Position numbers and translations under genes: made by a program. This document shows positions 34,595 through 44,192 of a DNA stretch of 64,000 nt, piece after piece (position 1 is the first letter of the stretch; every line of letters begins with the position of its first letter). Source of the stretch: DASTCZ01 sp035308165 (GTDB taxonomy: Bacteria > Acidobacteriota > Terriglobia > Acidiferrales > UBA7541). The stretch covers positions 1 through 64,000 of the forward strand of contig DATGHC010000060.1 of assembly GCA_035308165.1 (NCBI GenBank), in the 5' to 3' direction. The notes under the pieces were generated by a model. It had not been told where the DNA came from and searched no databases. It worked only from the letters and a program-made list of their open reading frames with translations.

Positions 34595-37027
34595 ATGGGA
34601 GCGCTCTGGCAGGACATCAAGTTCGGGATGCGGATGCTGGCGAAGAATCCTGGATTCACCGCAGTGGCGGTGTTGACGCTGACGCTGGGGATTGGGGCCA
34701 ACGCGGCGATATTTTCGATCCTTGATCCGCTGCTGCTGAGAAAACTTCCTGTTCGCAATCCTGATGAGCTGGTGCTCGTTCACGCCGCCGGCACAATCCA
34801 TGGGGAGGATTCCTCCGAACTTTCCTCTTATTTTATCTATCGAGATAACGCGACAGTATTTTTGGGTGTACTCGCCGCGAGCCTCGTTATCGGCCTTCCC
34901 GTGACCAAGGACGGAGAGACGACGCCCGTCGAGAGCGAGTCGGTATCGGGAAACTTTTTTGAAGTTCTTGGCGTGCATCCATTTCGCGGCCGGCTGCTGA
35001 TTCCGTCCGATTCGCAAGCGAATCATGACGAACATGTCGCGGTTCTAAGTTTCGACTACTGGCGGCGCGAATTCCATGGGGACGCTGGAGCCGTTGGGAA
35101 GAATCTTACAATTCAAAATGTTCCCTACACGATTGTAGGCGTCGCTCCGCCGGAATTCTTCGGCATCACGATGGATAGCGTGCCCGAGTTTTATATCCCT
35201 ATCGGGTCGCACCCGAACCGCGATTGGTGGATAACGATCTTGGCCCGCTTAAGACCGGGGGTTTCGATCGCACAGGCACAGGCTGGGCTGGAACCTTTAT
35301 TCCGCCAAGTGATGGCCGCCTCCACACTTCCAGAAATCGAAAAAGAGCAGGACATGTCGCGGCTGATTCTGACACCTGCGGCGCGCGGTCTTTCTGATTT
35401 GCGCGAGCGATTCTCATTGCCTGCGAAGATTCTCATGGCCGTGGTTGGACTCGTCTTGCTCATTGCGTGTTCCAATGTGGCCAATCTTTTATTTGCGCGC
35501 AGCGCGTCGCGACGCAAGGAAATCACGGTGCGGCTCGCTCTTGGCGCGGGACGCTCGCGCCTGGTGCGTCAACTGCTGACAGAGAGTGCGCTGCTTGCTG
35601 GGATGGGCGCAGCGCTTGGACTTCTGGCGGCGGGTTGGACCGGTCAACTTCTGGTTGCTTCGCTTTCCACCGAGCGCGATCCCATTCATTTCGCTGCTGG
35701 CTTGACTGGGCGCGTTCTCCTGTTCACCACCGGCGCCCTGATTGTAACGGTTTTGCTTTGCGGTCTCTTACCCGCTTTGGCAGCAACACATGGCGAACTC
35801 GCGCAACATCTCAAGGTACAGTCCTCGGCCCTGGGAGGCGCGGTGCGCAATCGTTGGCTTGCGAAATCGCCCGTGGTGATACAGGTGGCCCTTTCTGCGA
35901 CCGTGTTGGCGGGCGCAGGGCTGTTGCTGCACAGCCTCTACAATCTCGAAACGCTGGACGTTGGATTCGATCGCGATAATGTCCTCACAGTCATTTTCAA
36001 CAGCAACGGCGGCGGACGCACGGCGGATCAAGTCCGCAATTTCTACGATGTACTTGCGGAACGAGCGCGGAATTTACCGGGAGTCCATTCGGCGTGTGTC
36101 TCGGCAACCAGTCCGATTGACGGCCTCGAATACGGCGTCAATGTAGAGGTAGAAGATCGCCCAGTGAATCCTGGCGAATCTCACGTGTTCTTCACCAACA
36201 CAATGCCCGGATACTTTGAGACGCTCGGCATTCCGTTGCTTGCCGGGCGCGACTTCTCCTCGCATGACACAGCGGATTCACCGCACGTGGCGATTATCAA
36301 TCAAACCATGGCGCGCCATTACTTCGGTGACCGGGACCCCATCGGCAAACACTTCAAGTTCGTGGAAGGCACACGTCCGCCGATGGAAATCATCGGGATT
36401 GCAGCGGATTCGATTTATTTCAATTTGCGGGAGGCGCCGGAGGATTACCTCTATTTGGACCGCGCACAGTCCAATTCAAGCGGCTCGGTCGCCGGCACTT
36501 TGGACATTCGAGCGAACGCAAATGCTAAAGCCCTGGCCGCGCCTGTACGTGAGATGCTCCGTTCACTGGATCGTTCCGTTCAAATCCGGCACATCAGGAC
36601 GTTGCGGGAGCAGGCCGAAGAATCACTCCATTCGGACCGGGTGATCGCCGCGCTGTGCAGCGTCTTCAGTTTGCTCGCGTTAGTGCTCACCTGTGTGGGG
36701 CTATATGGCACGCTATCGTTCAGCGTCGCGAGGCGGACGAGCGAGATTGGCGTGCGGATGGCGCTGGGAGCCGAGCCGCGAGACATCTTCCGTCTGGTAG
36801 TTGATGGCGGAATGCGATTGACACTGGCCGGCCTGCTCCTTGGCGCGGCCGGAGCGATTGCGTCCGGCTCGCTGTTGGCGAGCTTGCTCTTTGGCGTGAA
36901 GCGCATGGATCCAGTCACCTTCGCAGGTGTGGCTATTCTTCTTATCGCCGCGGCAATCTTAGCTTGCTATATCCCCGCGCGGCGGGCGATGCGAGTGGAT
37001 CCACTCGTGGCTTTGCGCGATGAGTAG
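34595..37027 (+). CDS. ADOP family permease (duplicated MacB/FtsX-type)
   Basis: An 810-aa permease of the ADOP (acidobacterial duplicated orphan permease) family. The N-terminus LWQDIKFGMRMLAKNPGFTAVAVLTL is the ADOP leader, followed by a MacB periplasmic domain, a four-helix FtsX unit (about 285-430), a second periplasmic region and a second FtsX unit (about 690-800) ending RRAMRVDPLVALRDE. No ABC ATPase is adjacent, as is usual for these orphans. Function unknown; export of, or signalling about, peptides or lipids has been proposed for MacB relatives. GAGAGG precedes the ATG. Confidence 0.94.
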   Translation: MGALWQDIKFGMRMLAKNPGFTAVAVLTLTLGIGANAAIFSILDPLLLRKLPVRNPDELVLVHAAGTIHGEDSSELSSYFIYRDNATVFLGVLAASLVIGLPVTKDGETTPVESESVSGNFFEVLGVHPFRGRLLIPSDSQANHDEHVAVLSFDYWRREFHGDAGAVGKNLTIQNVPYTIVGVAPPEFFGITMDSVPEFYIPIGSHPNRDWWITILARLRPGVSIAQAQAGLEPLFRQVMAASTLPEIEKEQDMSRLILTPAARGLSDLRERFSLPAKILMAVVGLVLLIACSNVANLLFARSASRRKEITVRLALGAGRSRLVRQLLTESALLAGMGAALGLLAAGWTGQLLVASLSTERDPIHFAAGLTGRVLLFTTGALIVTVLLCGLLPALAATHGELAQHLKVQSSALGGAVRNRWLAKSPVVIQVALSATVLAGAGLLLHSLYNLETLDVGFDRDNVLTVIFNSNGGGRTADQVRNFYDVLAERARNLPGVHSACVSATSPIDGLEYGVNVEVEDRPVNPGESHVFFTNTMPGYFETLGIPLLAGRDFSSHDTADSPHVAIINQTMARHYFGDRDPIGKHFKFVEGTRPPMEIIGIAADSIYFNLREAPEDYLYLDRAQSNSSGSVAGTLDIRANANAKALAAPVREMLRSLDRSVQIRHIRTLREQAEESLHSDRVIAALCSVFSLLALVLTCVGLYGTLSFSVARRTSEIGVRMALGAEPRDIFRLVVDGGMRLTLAGLLLGAAGAIASGSLLASLLFGVKRMDPVTFAGVAILLIAAAILACYIPARRAMRVDPLVALRDE

Positions 37028-37031
37028 CAGT

Positions 37032-37061
37032 GAGGGGCGCGATGTTTGCTTCACGCCCCTC
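37032..37061. terminator. possible hairpin terminator after the ADOP gene
   Basis: GAGGGGCG at 37032-37039 pairs with CGCCCCTC at 37054-37061 across a 14-nt loop, starting 5 nt after the ADOP stop. The T-tract (TTTTTT at 37079-37084) comes 17 nt later, so a standard intrinsic terminator is only moderately supported. It separates convergent genes. Confidence 0.4.
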
Positions 37062-37083
37062 TCAAATCTCCGCTAGCATTTTT

Positions 37084-38631
37084 TCATGGTTTTGAACCGG
37101 CATCAATGAACGCGGCGATGTTGCCCTTGAGCTTCGCCAGATCCGCGTCGTGCAGGTACATCATGTGTCCCGCTTCGTAATTCTTCAGCGTGATGTTGCC
37201 TTGCAGCTTATCCGGCAGGCCGAGGTGATTCACAGTAAACTCAGAGCCGAAAAATGGAGTGGCAAGGTCGTAAATGCCGCTTTCGATCTGAACATGTAGG
37301 TGCGGATTGGAGACCATGGCCTGCACCAGGTCAGGAATCACATTGGGTGAGCCAGGAAACCCAAATCCGCCACCCGGCCGCTTCCAATCCCACGCCCCAT
37401 TGGCCTGAATATTCAGGGGGTCATAAACCCTCTCCTGAACAAATTTCAAATCATTGCGGACGTAATTGTTAAAGGTCGCAACGAACGCCGGGCTGACTGC
37501 GTCCGACTGCGGATCGCTGAATCCGAACTCGCTGAGCGGGTCAATGCTGGGGCCCGAAAAGCGCGCATCGAGACGCCCAGTTGTCAGCCCGCGGCTGCGC
37601 TGAAGTTCGGCCACAAATTGCGGCTCAACAACGCGGAGGTCGGCCTTGAGGAGATAGTCTTCGCCAAGCCCGGTGAAGTGTGAGAGTTTTTTCGCAATGT
37701 CCGACTTCTGAGCGGGCGTAAGTCCGTCGCCCTTCAACAGAGCGTCAGCATACTCACCCATCGCAAATTTCTCGGCCTCGGCGATAAATGTATTTACATC
37801 AGCGGGACGATCATTCACCGCCTTGTGATACCACGCGGTTGCGGCGTAGGTGGGCAAGTAGAGGACATAACAGATGTCCTGGCCGGGCAGGAAGGAGATG
37901 TTACCGAGGTCGAGAACATTTGAGAGCAGGACGATTCCGTTGAGGGCCATGCTGTCCCGCGCTTGGAGATAGTTGCCGAGGGCGGCGGAGCGGAACGTGC
38001 CATAGCTTTCACCGATCAGAAATTTTGGCGAATTCCAGCGGTCGTTTCGCGTGACGTACGTGTGGATGAATTGCGCGAGGGAGCTGACGTCCGAATCTAT
38101 GCCCCAGAAATCCTTGTTCTGAGCTTTGCCCACGGCGTGGCTGTAACCCGTGCCTACCGGATCGATGAAGACCATGTCGGTGTGGTCGAGCAGAGTGTTC
38201 GCGTTGTCCGCCAATTGATAAGGAGCCGGGGGAGTGTAGTCACCATCCACGGTGACAACTTTTCGTGGCCCAAACGCGCCCATGTGCAGCCAGATGGAAG
38301 CAGAACCCGGGCCACCGTTGTAAAGGAACGAGACCGGGCGCTGGCTCATGTCCTTGGTATCGCTTCTTGTGTAGGCGGTATAAAAAATCAGCGCGGTGGG
38401 TTCGCCCGCGTCATTCTTGATTTGAATGCTTCCTACGGTTGCCTTGTAATTGATGTTCTGCCCACCCACCTTAATACTGTGGTCGGTGGACGAGGATTCC
38501 TCTTTCGCCGCGGTCGCGTCGGCCGCGGGCTTGGCATCAGCGCTCGCCGGCGGCGTCTGAGCGGCGGCGCGTCCAGCTACGCAAAACATAAGCAGAGTGA
38601 CAGCGGATGCAACCTTCCAAAATCGTTTCAT
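37084..38631 (-). CDS. secreted S10 serine carboxypeptidase
   Basis: A 515-aa exported peptidase of family S10. The ATG at 38631 (MKRFWKV) has GGTGGAAG upstream and opens a signal peptide to about AAAQ; the longer frame to 38787 is not supported. Oxyanion region PVSFLYNGGPGSAS, catalytic S209 in GESYG, the Asp in YDLATPF and the His in GHMMYL are all present. The enzyme removes C-terminal residues from peptides in the periplasm or medium. The Ala/Pro/Lys linker after the signal (about 28-48) is unstructured. Confidence 0.92.
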   Translation of the reverse strand: MKRFWKVASAVTLLMFCVAGRAAAQTPPASADAKPAADATAAKEESSSTDHSIKVGGQNINYKATVGSIQIKNDAGEPTALIFYTAYTRSDTKDMSQRPVSFLYNGGPGSASIWLHMGAFGPRKVVTVDGDYTPPAPYQLADNANTLLDHTDMVFIDPVGTGYSHAVGKAQNKDFWGIDSDVSSLAQFIHTYVTRNDRWNSPKFLIGESYGTFRSAALGNYLQARDSMALNGIVLLSNVLDLGNISFLPGQDICYVLYLPTYAATAWYHKAVNDRPADVNTFIAEAEKFAMGEYADALLKGDGLTPAQKSDIAKKLSHFTGLGEDYLLKADLRVVEPQFVAELQRSRGLTTGRLDARFSGPSIDPLSEFGFSDPQSDAVSPAFVATFNNYVRNDLKFVQERVYDPLNIQANGAWDWKRPGGGFGFPGSPNVIPDLVQAMVSNPHLHVQIESGIYDLATPFFGSEFTVNHLGLPDKLQGNITLKNYEAGHMMYLHDADLAKLKGNIAAFIDAGSKP

Positions 38632-38816
38632 TCTTCCACCCCTATTGGAAAAGTGAGCGTTCAGCGGAGAGCAATCGCTGGGAGATTCTAAGCGGGCAGG
38701 GGGACAAGTAGGCTCAATCCGGCCTGCGGGCGCGATATCTCTAAACGTAAGGACGCAAGATTGTGGGAAATGTTTCGCCGGAATCAAGAATAGTCGGGTG
38801 GAAAATAGAGCGATTC

Positions 38817-40094
38817 TTAATGAAGATGATGAGCGCCGGGCTTGCTGGACACTTCTTCTGGAGAGGAAGAAGCCGGGACCGGTTGATCTTCCGTATGTTG
38901 ATCTGGCTTTCGTTTCAGATGGTCTCCGAATCGGTGAGCCCCCGCGGTGAATACCGAGCCCAAAATCCCTTTGAGTAAAGAAAAATCGTGCAGGTCAAAG
39001 TGATCCCATGCTTCGCGTCCAATTAACGGCCGCAGGAGCTGAAGAGCTGCGAGCAAACTGGATTTGGTGAGCAGGAGCTTGTCATCAGGGTTCGCGCGCA
39101 GATTGTCAATGAACCAATGGAAATCCATCTTCAAGTCGCGGGTGTAAAAACCAGCCCGATAGCAGGGTTGTGGCGAAGGTTCCGTACCACTTGCCAGATT
39201 CCAGAGTCCAAGCGGGAAGTCCACCCCAGCATCTATGGCCAATGCCAGCGAACCCCACAGCCTCGGGTTGATCTCCATCAGCCAGTGCTGCCCGCTCACA
39301 TCCACCCTGAATTCGACCATAGCAACGCCGTGCCATTCCAGGGCAGTCAATAGTTTTTCGGAATCAGACAACAACGCGGGTGGCGGTTCGATGGAACGAC
39401 GGTAGGAACTTGCTCCTCCCGTGAGGGGAAGCTCATGCAGGCGTTCATGGACGAAGTGCCAGACTTTTTTCCCATGGTTGTACAAAAATTCAGCGCCAAT
39501 TCCCCGTCCATATATATATTCCTGCCATTCCATGGCGGTAAACGGTTGCCACCGATTGAGCACCTCTTGGTATTCCTTCACATTTCTGACCACTTGCGCT
39601 GGAAACGATCGCAGATTCCCGTCGATTACAACCTTGCTATGCAAGGATTTCAGAACCACCGGAAATCTTTGGGGCAAGTTCGATTCAGCCTTACCGCTCA
39701 GCAATACGCACTGCGGCATGGGCACTCCCAATCCCCGCGCGAATTCGTAGGTCTTGTGCTTATCCAGAGCAATATCAATTGAACGATTCCCGGGCACAAC
39801 AGACCGGAGACGGATACGATCCGCTGGTTCGAGCGTGCGAATGCCGAGGAGCGATGCTTCCGTGGCAGGAACAATCAAATCATACTGCCGCAGGGCAAAC
39901 TGCTCCCGCAGCCAGACAATAAAATCCTCTGATCCCGCGGCTGGTTGACGGAGTTTTCTGGCGACATAACGGGAATGAAATGCCAGGCAGTCTGCCGACT
40001 CTACCGATACATCAACCTCCAAGCCCTTACTGCCAAGACTCTGGAGGGTTTCGACGGCTGCGTTGCAATAGCCGTCGAGAACCAAGATTGGCAT
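38817..40094 (-). CDS. ATP-grasp superfamily enzyme
   Basis: A 425-aa protein with ATP-grasp features: an N-terminal Rossmann-like MPILVLDGYCNAAVETLQSLG, the lid/adenine block VPMPQCVLLSG and RFPVVLKSL, and a metal-binding end HWLMEINPRLWGSLALAIDAG. Such enzymes join a carboxylate to an amine or thiol through an acyl-phosphate. The layout resembles carboxylate-amine ligases found in cell-surface or peptide-modifying loci, but no partner gene is adjacent, so the product is unknown. The C-terminal 35 residues are Pro/Ser/Glu-rich and likely disordered. Confidence 0.82.
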   Translation of the reverse strand: MPILVLDGYCNAAVETLQSLGSKGLEVDVSVESADCLAFHSRYVARKLRQPAAGSEDFIVWLREQFALRQYDLIVPATEASLLGIRTLEPADRIRLRSVVPGNRSIDIALDKHKTYEFARGLGVPMPQCVLLSGKAESNLPQRFPVVLKSLHSKVVIDGNLRSFPAQVVRNVKEYQEVLNRWQPFTAMEWQEYIYGRGIGAEFLYNHGKKVWHFVHERLHELPLTGGASSYRRSIEPPPALLSDSEKLLTALEWHGVAMVEFRVDVSGQHWLMEINPRLWGSLALAIDAGVDFPLGLWNLASGTEPSPQPCYRAGFYTRDLKMDFHWFIDNLRANPDDKLLLTKSSLLAALQLLRPLIGREAWDHFDLHDFSLLKGILGSVFTAGAHRFGDHLKRKPDQHTEDQPVPASSSPEEVSSKPGAHHLH

Positions 40095-40566
40095 TGCCTA
40101 GCTCCGGGACGCTTCTTATTCAGCCACGCAGAAGCAATCATCGTTGCTGATCGCGGGCTCTGTGGTGCTCCGTAAGGTGATCAGCAGGCAGAGCAGCGTG
40201 AAATCAATCTACAGCGGTACCAAACGAGCCCCTGCGGCTCAATACTCACCTGATTAGGCCAGGCGAGGAAATCGAAAGAAAAACAGTTAGAAACACGCAT
40301 AAAACGAGAATCTTGACTGCTACCCAAGTTGGCCCGCCTGCAATCTCCCAAAAAAAGAGCGTGCGTACTTCACAAGAATAACAGAATCACTCGAAATGCG
40401 GGCCGGATGCTTTTTCAAGATACGGAACCGTAAATAGCTTTCACTTTCCGCCCACGCCAAAATATGAGCGCCGATGGTTCCCGGAAAGATTTGGCAGGTG
40501 TTCGCATAGGACGGGGAATTACTCCAGAGAAGATAGCGAGCACCGCTCCTCCGGGTCAGAGGCGAT
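40095..40566. other. intergenic region, no gene found
   Basis: About 470 bp between two minus-strand genes. I see no ribosome-site-supported frame, tRNA, hairpin with T-tract or repeat. It probably holds the promoter of the ATP-grasp gene. A plus-strand open frame (40464-40751) overlaps the next gene and lacks support. Confidence 0.5.
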
Positions 40567-40887
40567 TCATCGAAAGCGCGGCAGAATCACCATCGGAATC
40601 GGTTTACCATTCTGCCGGGCGACATACCAGCACGGGTTATAGCCGGCATGGGGAAAAATTGAATGGGCGCAGGTCACATCGACCGGATCAGCGGGGGTGT
40701 ACTCAACCCTGCCATTTTTCTGCGGAATGGCGTAGAGACCCTCGATTTTAAGAACTTGAAGAGGGTCGCCCGGCTTCGCGTTGTGCAATCGGATTCGGAA
40801 CCAGACGTAATCTCCCACATAGATGATGGCAATCACTATAAGAAAAAAGACCAGTCCGCGCTTGATGATGGGAAGGAAGCGGTTCAC
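40567..40887 (-). CDS. small membrane-anchored protein
   Basis: A 106-aa protein with one transmembrane helix (about residues 11-28, LVFFLIVIAIIYVGDYV). The remainder is soluble and rich in aromatic and proline residues (CAHSIFPHAGYNPCWYVARQ). I do not recognise a family, although the length and composition look like a conserved small protein. It lies 46 bp beyond the 3' end of tRNA-His on the same strand, so read-through from the tRNA promoter is possible. Confidence 0.6.
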   Translation of the reverse strand: MNRFLPIIKRGLVFFLIVIAIIYVGDYVWFRIRLHNAKPGDPLQVLKIEGLYAIPQKNGRVEYTPADPVDVTCAHSIFPHAGYNPCWYVARQNGKPIPMVILPRFR

Positions 40888-40933
40888 GGCATGTGGAATT
40901 AATTCCGAAGAATAGGACTCTTAGTTTGCAATC

Positions 40934-41009
40934 TGGGGTGGGCGATGGGATTTGAACCCACGACCCTCGGAGCCACAGTCCGATGTTCTACCGCTGAACT
41001 ACGCCCACC
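40934..41009 (-). tRNA. tRNA-His (anticodon GTG)
   Basis: Read on the minus strand it starts with the extra G-1 at 41009 that marks tRNA-His, paired with C73. The acceptor stem GTGGGCG/CGCCCAC is perfect and CCA is encoded (40936-40934). Anticodon stem TCGGA/TCCGA closes loop CTGTGGC, giving GTG at 40976-40974. The T arm contains GGTTCAAATCC. It lies between the small membrane gene and comB, all on the minus strand. Confidence 0.97.
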
Positions 41010-41099
41010 ACCTGTGAAAATGATAACACGGTGGTAGAGGAGGAGCCAGCAGCCCGCTACCTAGCAGGGCAAAGAGCGAAGACACTCTGTCGAGTCGAA

Positions 41100-41888
41100 T
41101 CAGGGCTTAGTTTTTTGGGATGTATGAACAGTCTGAGGCTGCCCGTTTTCCTTCACGTTCACCGGGATGCGGATCAGTTCACCGCCTTCAATCTTGAACG
41201 CAGCGGGAACGTCATTGACGTGCGTGAGAATGAATTCCAAATCCTCCACCTGCGAGGTACGAACCAGAAAATCGGCGCTCTTACTTTGACGCGCAGCCTG
41301 GGGGGATGCGCCGCTCCAGCGCTTGATGAGCAGCTCCGTGTCGCGATTTTCGGGCTCAAATCCTGACGCTACGAGTATTTCAGCCATCCAGGCGCAGCAG
41401 ATCTGATCTTCCTCCCGAAATTCACCGCGGCTGCCTGCTCCCAACAAGGCCACATGCTCGTGATGCGTTGCCAAGTGGCGTGCGGTCGGCGCGAAATTCC
41501 GGAAGCAAGCAGCGTATCCCGCTTCGCACTGCGCCGCGTCGGACATCAATCTGCTGCCCGAACTGGACAAGAGAATTACGGGGCGCTCAATATCCGTACG
41601 GCGAGTGAGTGCGACCGGGCTGTTATTGAGGTTAAAACCGTAGGGCATGTGTCCGCCGAGCTCGCCAATCTGCATTGGATTGGAGCTGGCCAGGAGTTCC
41701 ATCATCTGGCTGGCGCCGTCCAGCGTGGCCACAGGGAAACAACGGCGGCCAAGCTCAACCGCGGTAATGGCCACGGAAGTGGCGCGAATCACGTCCACTG
41801 CCACGACTGCGTATCCCGACGGATAGCGCTTGGCACTCTCCGGAAGATAATCAATGGTCACACTTTTGCCCATGACGATAGTCTCCAT
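41100..41888 (-). CDS. comB: 2-phosphosulfolactate phosphatase
   Basis: A 262-aa enzyme of the ComB family, removing phosphate from 2-phospho-3-sulfolactate. The motif VVAVDVIRATSVAITAVE near residue 28 and the later IGELGGHMPYGFNLNNSP are the family signature, as is LLSSSGSRLM. It follows comA by 18 nt. The pair makes 3-sulfolactate, an intermediate in archaeal coenzyme M synthesis and a product in bacterial spores. No comC/D/E is in the window. Start ATG at 41888; an internal ATG at 41873 (MGKSVTI) is possible. Confidence 0.9.
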   Translation of the reverse strand: METIVMGKSVTIDYLPESAKRYPSGYAVVAVDVIRATSVAITAVELGRRCFPVATLDGASQMMELLASSNPMQIGELGGHMPYGFNLNNSPVALTRRTDIERPVILLSSSGSRLMSDAAQCEAGYAACFRNFAPTARHLATHHEHVALLGAGSRGEFREEDQICCAWMAEILVASGFEPENRDTELLIKRWSGASPQAARQSKSADFLVRTSQVEDLEFILTHVNDVPAAFKIEGGELIRIPVNVKENGQPQTVHTSQKTKP

Positions 41889-41906
41889 CCACAGATTCTT
41901 GCGCGA

Positions 41907-42761
41907 TTAATTTGGTCTTCGAGGGCGCAAGTTTTCGTGTTCAAATGCGTCTGAATGCAGTCCGCGGCGGTAAATCTCAACGCGGAGCAATTCCTCCAGC
42001 CGGACATTGGAAAGGCGAACCTCCGGGCCAAAATGATTCAACAGGGCGAACTGGCTCGGTTTGTTGGGCGCCTCAAACATCAACTGTTCCATTCCGAATA
42101 TCTTGGCAAAGCGATCGGCGAACGCAGGGTTGAAATTGCCTTGTTCGTCAAATAGCCCAACGCCTTTCGCGCTTTCCCGGGCTTCGACAACGAGCTCCAG
42201 CGCGCCTGCGCCCAGCCAGGTTTTCCCCTGCTCAATCAGGCCGCGGACAATTTCGTCCGTGAACGCGCCTTCGTGCTTCTTGCCCAGCTCAAACTGTACT
42301 TCCAGCCCGCGCGAATGTGCCATGCGGATTACTTCTTTTGGAGGGAGTGGCAAGTCCGTGAATCCTTCGCCGGCTTCAATGCGGGTTACGCCCAGGTCAG
42401 CGACCAGATCGAGGTAGGCGGCTAACTGCCCTTGCTGGACCGCCACTTCAAAGGGCCCGCCGCCGGTAACTGTTTTGACTTTGTTCTTCTTTGCCGCAGC
42501 AAGTTTTTCGCGAGTTGCGGATTCCTTCGCCACCTGCCAGCAGGCCATCGAGATTTTCAGGATACAAATCAGGTGGCTGCTTTGCGCCAGATGCGACGCC
42601 ACTGTGGCGGGATCATAACCGGGATCGAATGGGCTGGTGGCCGGTGGAAGATCGCGCACACCGATGAGCTTCAGATAATCGGCCGTATGCTTGGGGCCAC
42701 CGGTTTTCTTGGAAGAACTCTTCTGCGGTGAGCGGCGCTTGGGCGCCCGTGAACCTGACAT
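41907..42761 (-). CDS. comA: phosphosulfolactate synthase
   Basis: Catalyses addition of sulfite to phosphoenolpyruvate to form (2R)-phospho-3-sulfolactate. The TIM-barrel pattern TVTGGGPFEVAVQQGQL, GVTRIEAGEGF, LEVQFELGKKHEGAF and LMFEAPNKPSQ matches ComA. The ATG at 42761 is preferred because GGAGG (42773-42769) lies 7 nt upstream; a longer frame to 42839 adds 26 residues. The first about 25 residues are Lys/Ser-rich and probably flexible. Forms a unit with comB. Confidence 0.9.
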   Translation of the reverse strand: MSGSRAPKRRSPQKSSSKKTGGPKHTADYLKLIGVRDLPPATSPFDPGYDPATVASHLAQSSHLICILKISMACWQVAKESATREKLAAAKKNKVKTVTGGGPFEVAVQQGQLAAYLDLVADLGVTRIEAGEGFTDLPLPPKEVIRMAHSRGLEVQFELGKKHEGAFTDEIVRGLIEQGKTWLGAGALELVVEARESAKGVGLFDEQGNFNPAFADRFAKIFGMEQLMFEAPNKPSQFALLNHFGPEVRLSNVRLEELLRVEIYRRGLHSDAFEHENLRPRRPN

Positions 42762-43041
42762 TCCTGAGCCTCCACTTTGCATGCGTTGATGCAGCCTGAG
42801 AATGCGCACAAGAAGATGCTCCCGCAAGTGCGGGGGCACCTGAATTAGTTCAATCTTGATGCAGAGGACTTAACGCGGGATGACACACTGCCTCGCAAGG
42901 CTCTCCACACACATCAAAGTTATCTGCCGGCTAAAGGAGCGTCTATAGAACAAGAGTACTATGCGTCCAGAAATGCACGGGTAGGCCTCAATCTATGGGC
43001 TGGGGAAATAAAAAGGAAGGCGTGGCTGAAGAAACGGGTCG

Positions 43042-43953
43042 CTAGCCCCGCTTGCGGAAAGTCGTCAGCTTGCCTCGGGCATGTCGGGCGGAAGCGGTGG
43101 CAGGATCAGGAAGCTTGGACTTTGCGAAAGAGGCCCATTGGCCTTGTGGGTCGTGCGTCAGATACATGGAAAGGTGCTCGCGTACGTGGTCGTCCTGGCC
43201 AGTGGCTTCGTATAGAAGCGCGAGATTCAAATGTGCGTCCGCAAGCGAAGGCGCCACTCGCACGGCATGCTCAAGGTGTTCAATCGCCGCCCGGCGGTTC
43301 CCCAGCCGCTCGAAAGAGCACCCCAGATTGAAGTGAGCAAGAGCGTTGTGCGGTTCAAGTTCGAGAGCCGCTTCAAAACACCGGCGCGATTCAGCGCCCT
43401 GACCCAAATGGAAGAGAGCCGTTCCCAGATTTAGGTGTGCTTCGATCCAATCGGGCGCTAACTCGACAGCGTGACGATACGCATCCGCGGCGCGTTGCAT
43501 GGTGCCCGGACGCGTATCGCAGGTCAGCCCGATCTCAAACCACTCTTCGGCAGTGTGCGAGGGCAGCGCACGGACTTTTTGCGCCAGCGACGAGGTTTCA
43601 AATTCCAAAAGCAGCTGCTTGGTGAGTGGTTCAATTGGCGGACCGCCCGGCCAGGGCTGGCTCACGACAATCTCACGGCCATTGGTGCTGATCCGCAGAC
43701 GCGAAATGGGCGCAGTGGATTCCCCGAGCTGTTCGCGGAGCGCTTCGAGCGCTCGGCGAAGCCGCCGTGCAGCCACACCGCGAGCCGTCATGCGCTTCAG
43801 GGTCTCAAGGGCCACCAAATCCGTAAAATTGTAAAAGCGTTCGCCCCAGCGCGCTTCGGGCGAGACCAAGCCGAGGCGTCCCCAATAGTCCAGCTGGCGT
43901 CGTGAGACGCCCAGCATACGCACTACTTCATCGCGAGTGAATCGCTGTCGCAC
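43042..43953 (-). CDS. MerR-type DNA-binding domain fused to TPR repeats
   Basis: A regulator-like protein. Residues 1-75 from the GTG at 43953 are a MerR winged helix (RQRFTRDEVVRMLGVSRRQLDYWGRLGLV, then RFYNFTDLVALETLKRM). The C-terminal half has three tetratricopeptide repeats (YRHAVELAPDWIEAHLNLGTA, ...FEAALELEPHNALAHFNLG, ...LEHAVRVAPSLADAHLNLA). No effector domain of the usual MerR type is present. The frame stays open to 44154 through a hydrophobic but non-homologous stretch, so the start is uncertain. It is divergent from the histidine kinase gene, and its start lies only 239 bp from it. Confidence 0.85.
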   Translation of the reverse strand: MRQRFTRDEVVRMLGVSRRQLDYWGRLGLVSPEARWGERFYNFTDLVALETLKRMTARGVAARRLRRALEALREQLGESTAPISRLRISTNGREIVVSQPWPGGPPIEPLTKQLLLEFETSSLAQKVRALPSHTAEEWFEIGLTCDTRPGTMQRAADAYRHAVELAPDWIEAHLNLGTALFHLGQGAESRRCFEAALELEPHNALAHFNLGCSFERLGNRRAAIEHLEHAVRVAPSLADAHLNLALLYEATGQDDHVREHLSMYLTHDPQGQWASFAKSKLPDPATASARHARGKLTTFRKRG

Positions 43954-44066
43954 TATCGTAGTCGATCTTCGGAAACTCTCCGGCGGGCGCCGGTGTTGAC
44001 CACACCCCAATACTGCTTCTCGGAATATTTCACTCCAAAGAAGCAGGGCAGCTAGGCCCGTGGGCA

Positions 44067-44075
44067 TTATCCACA
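44067..44075 (+). promoter_or_regulatory. isolated DnaA-box-like sequence
   Basis: TTATCCACA matches the DnaA box TTATNCACA exactly. It is in the region between the MerR-TPR and kinase genes. A single box with no A/T-rich unwinding element or dnaA gene is not an origin; it may be chance or titration. Confidence 0.3.
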
Positions 44076-44192
44076 TTGCGGCGAGAATGTGAAGGAAAAA
44101 ATTTCCACAGGACAGGTCTTGCGCGGCTGGAACGTCCGCTTGCGCCGGGAGCAACTGTGTGTGAACTTCGATAGGGTAGTTCCGGCCTCTTC

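Noticed and set aside
40464..40751. Possible plus-strand gene in the 40.1-40.6 kb gap
   Set aside because: It overlaps the minus-strand small membrane protein gene, has no ribosome site and no recognisable sequence.
44067..44113. Replication origin suggested by a DnaA box plus a nearby TTTCCACAG
   Set aside because: Only one exact box, no A/T-rich element and no dnaA/dnaN genes.
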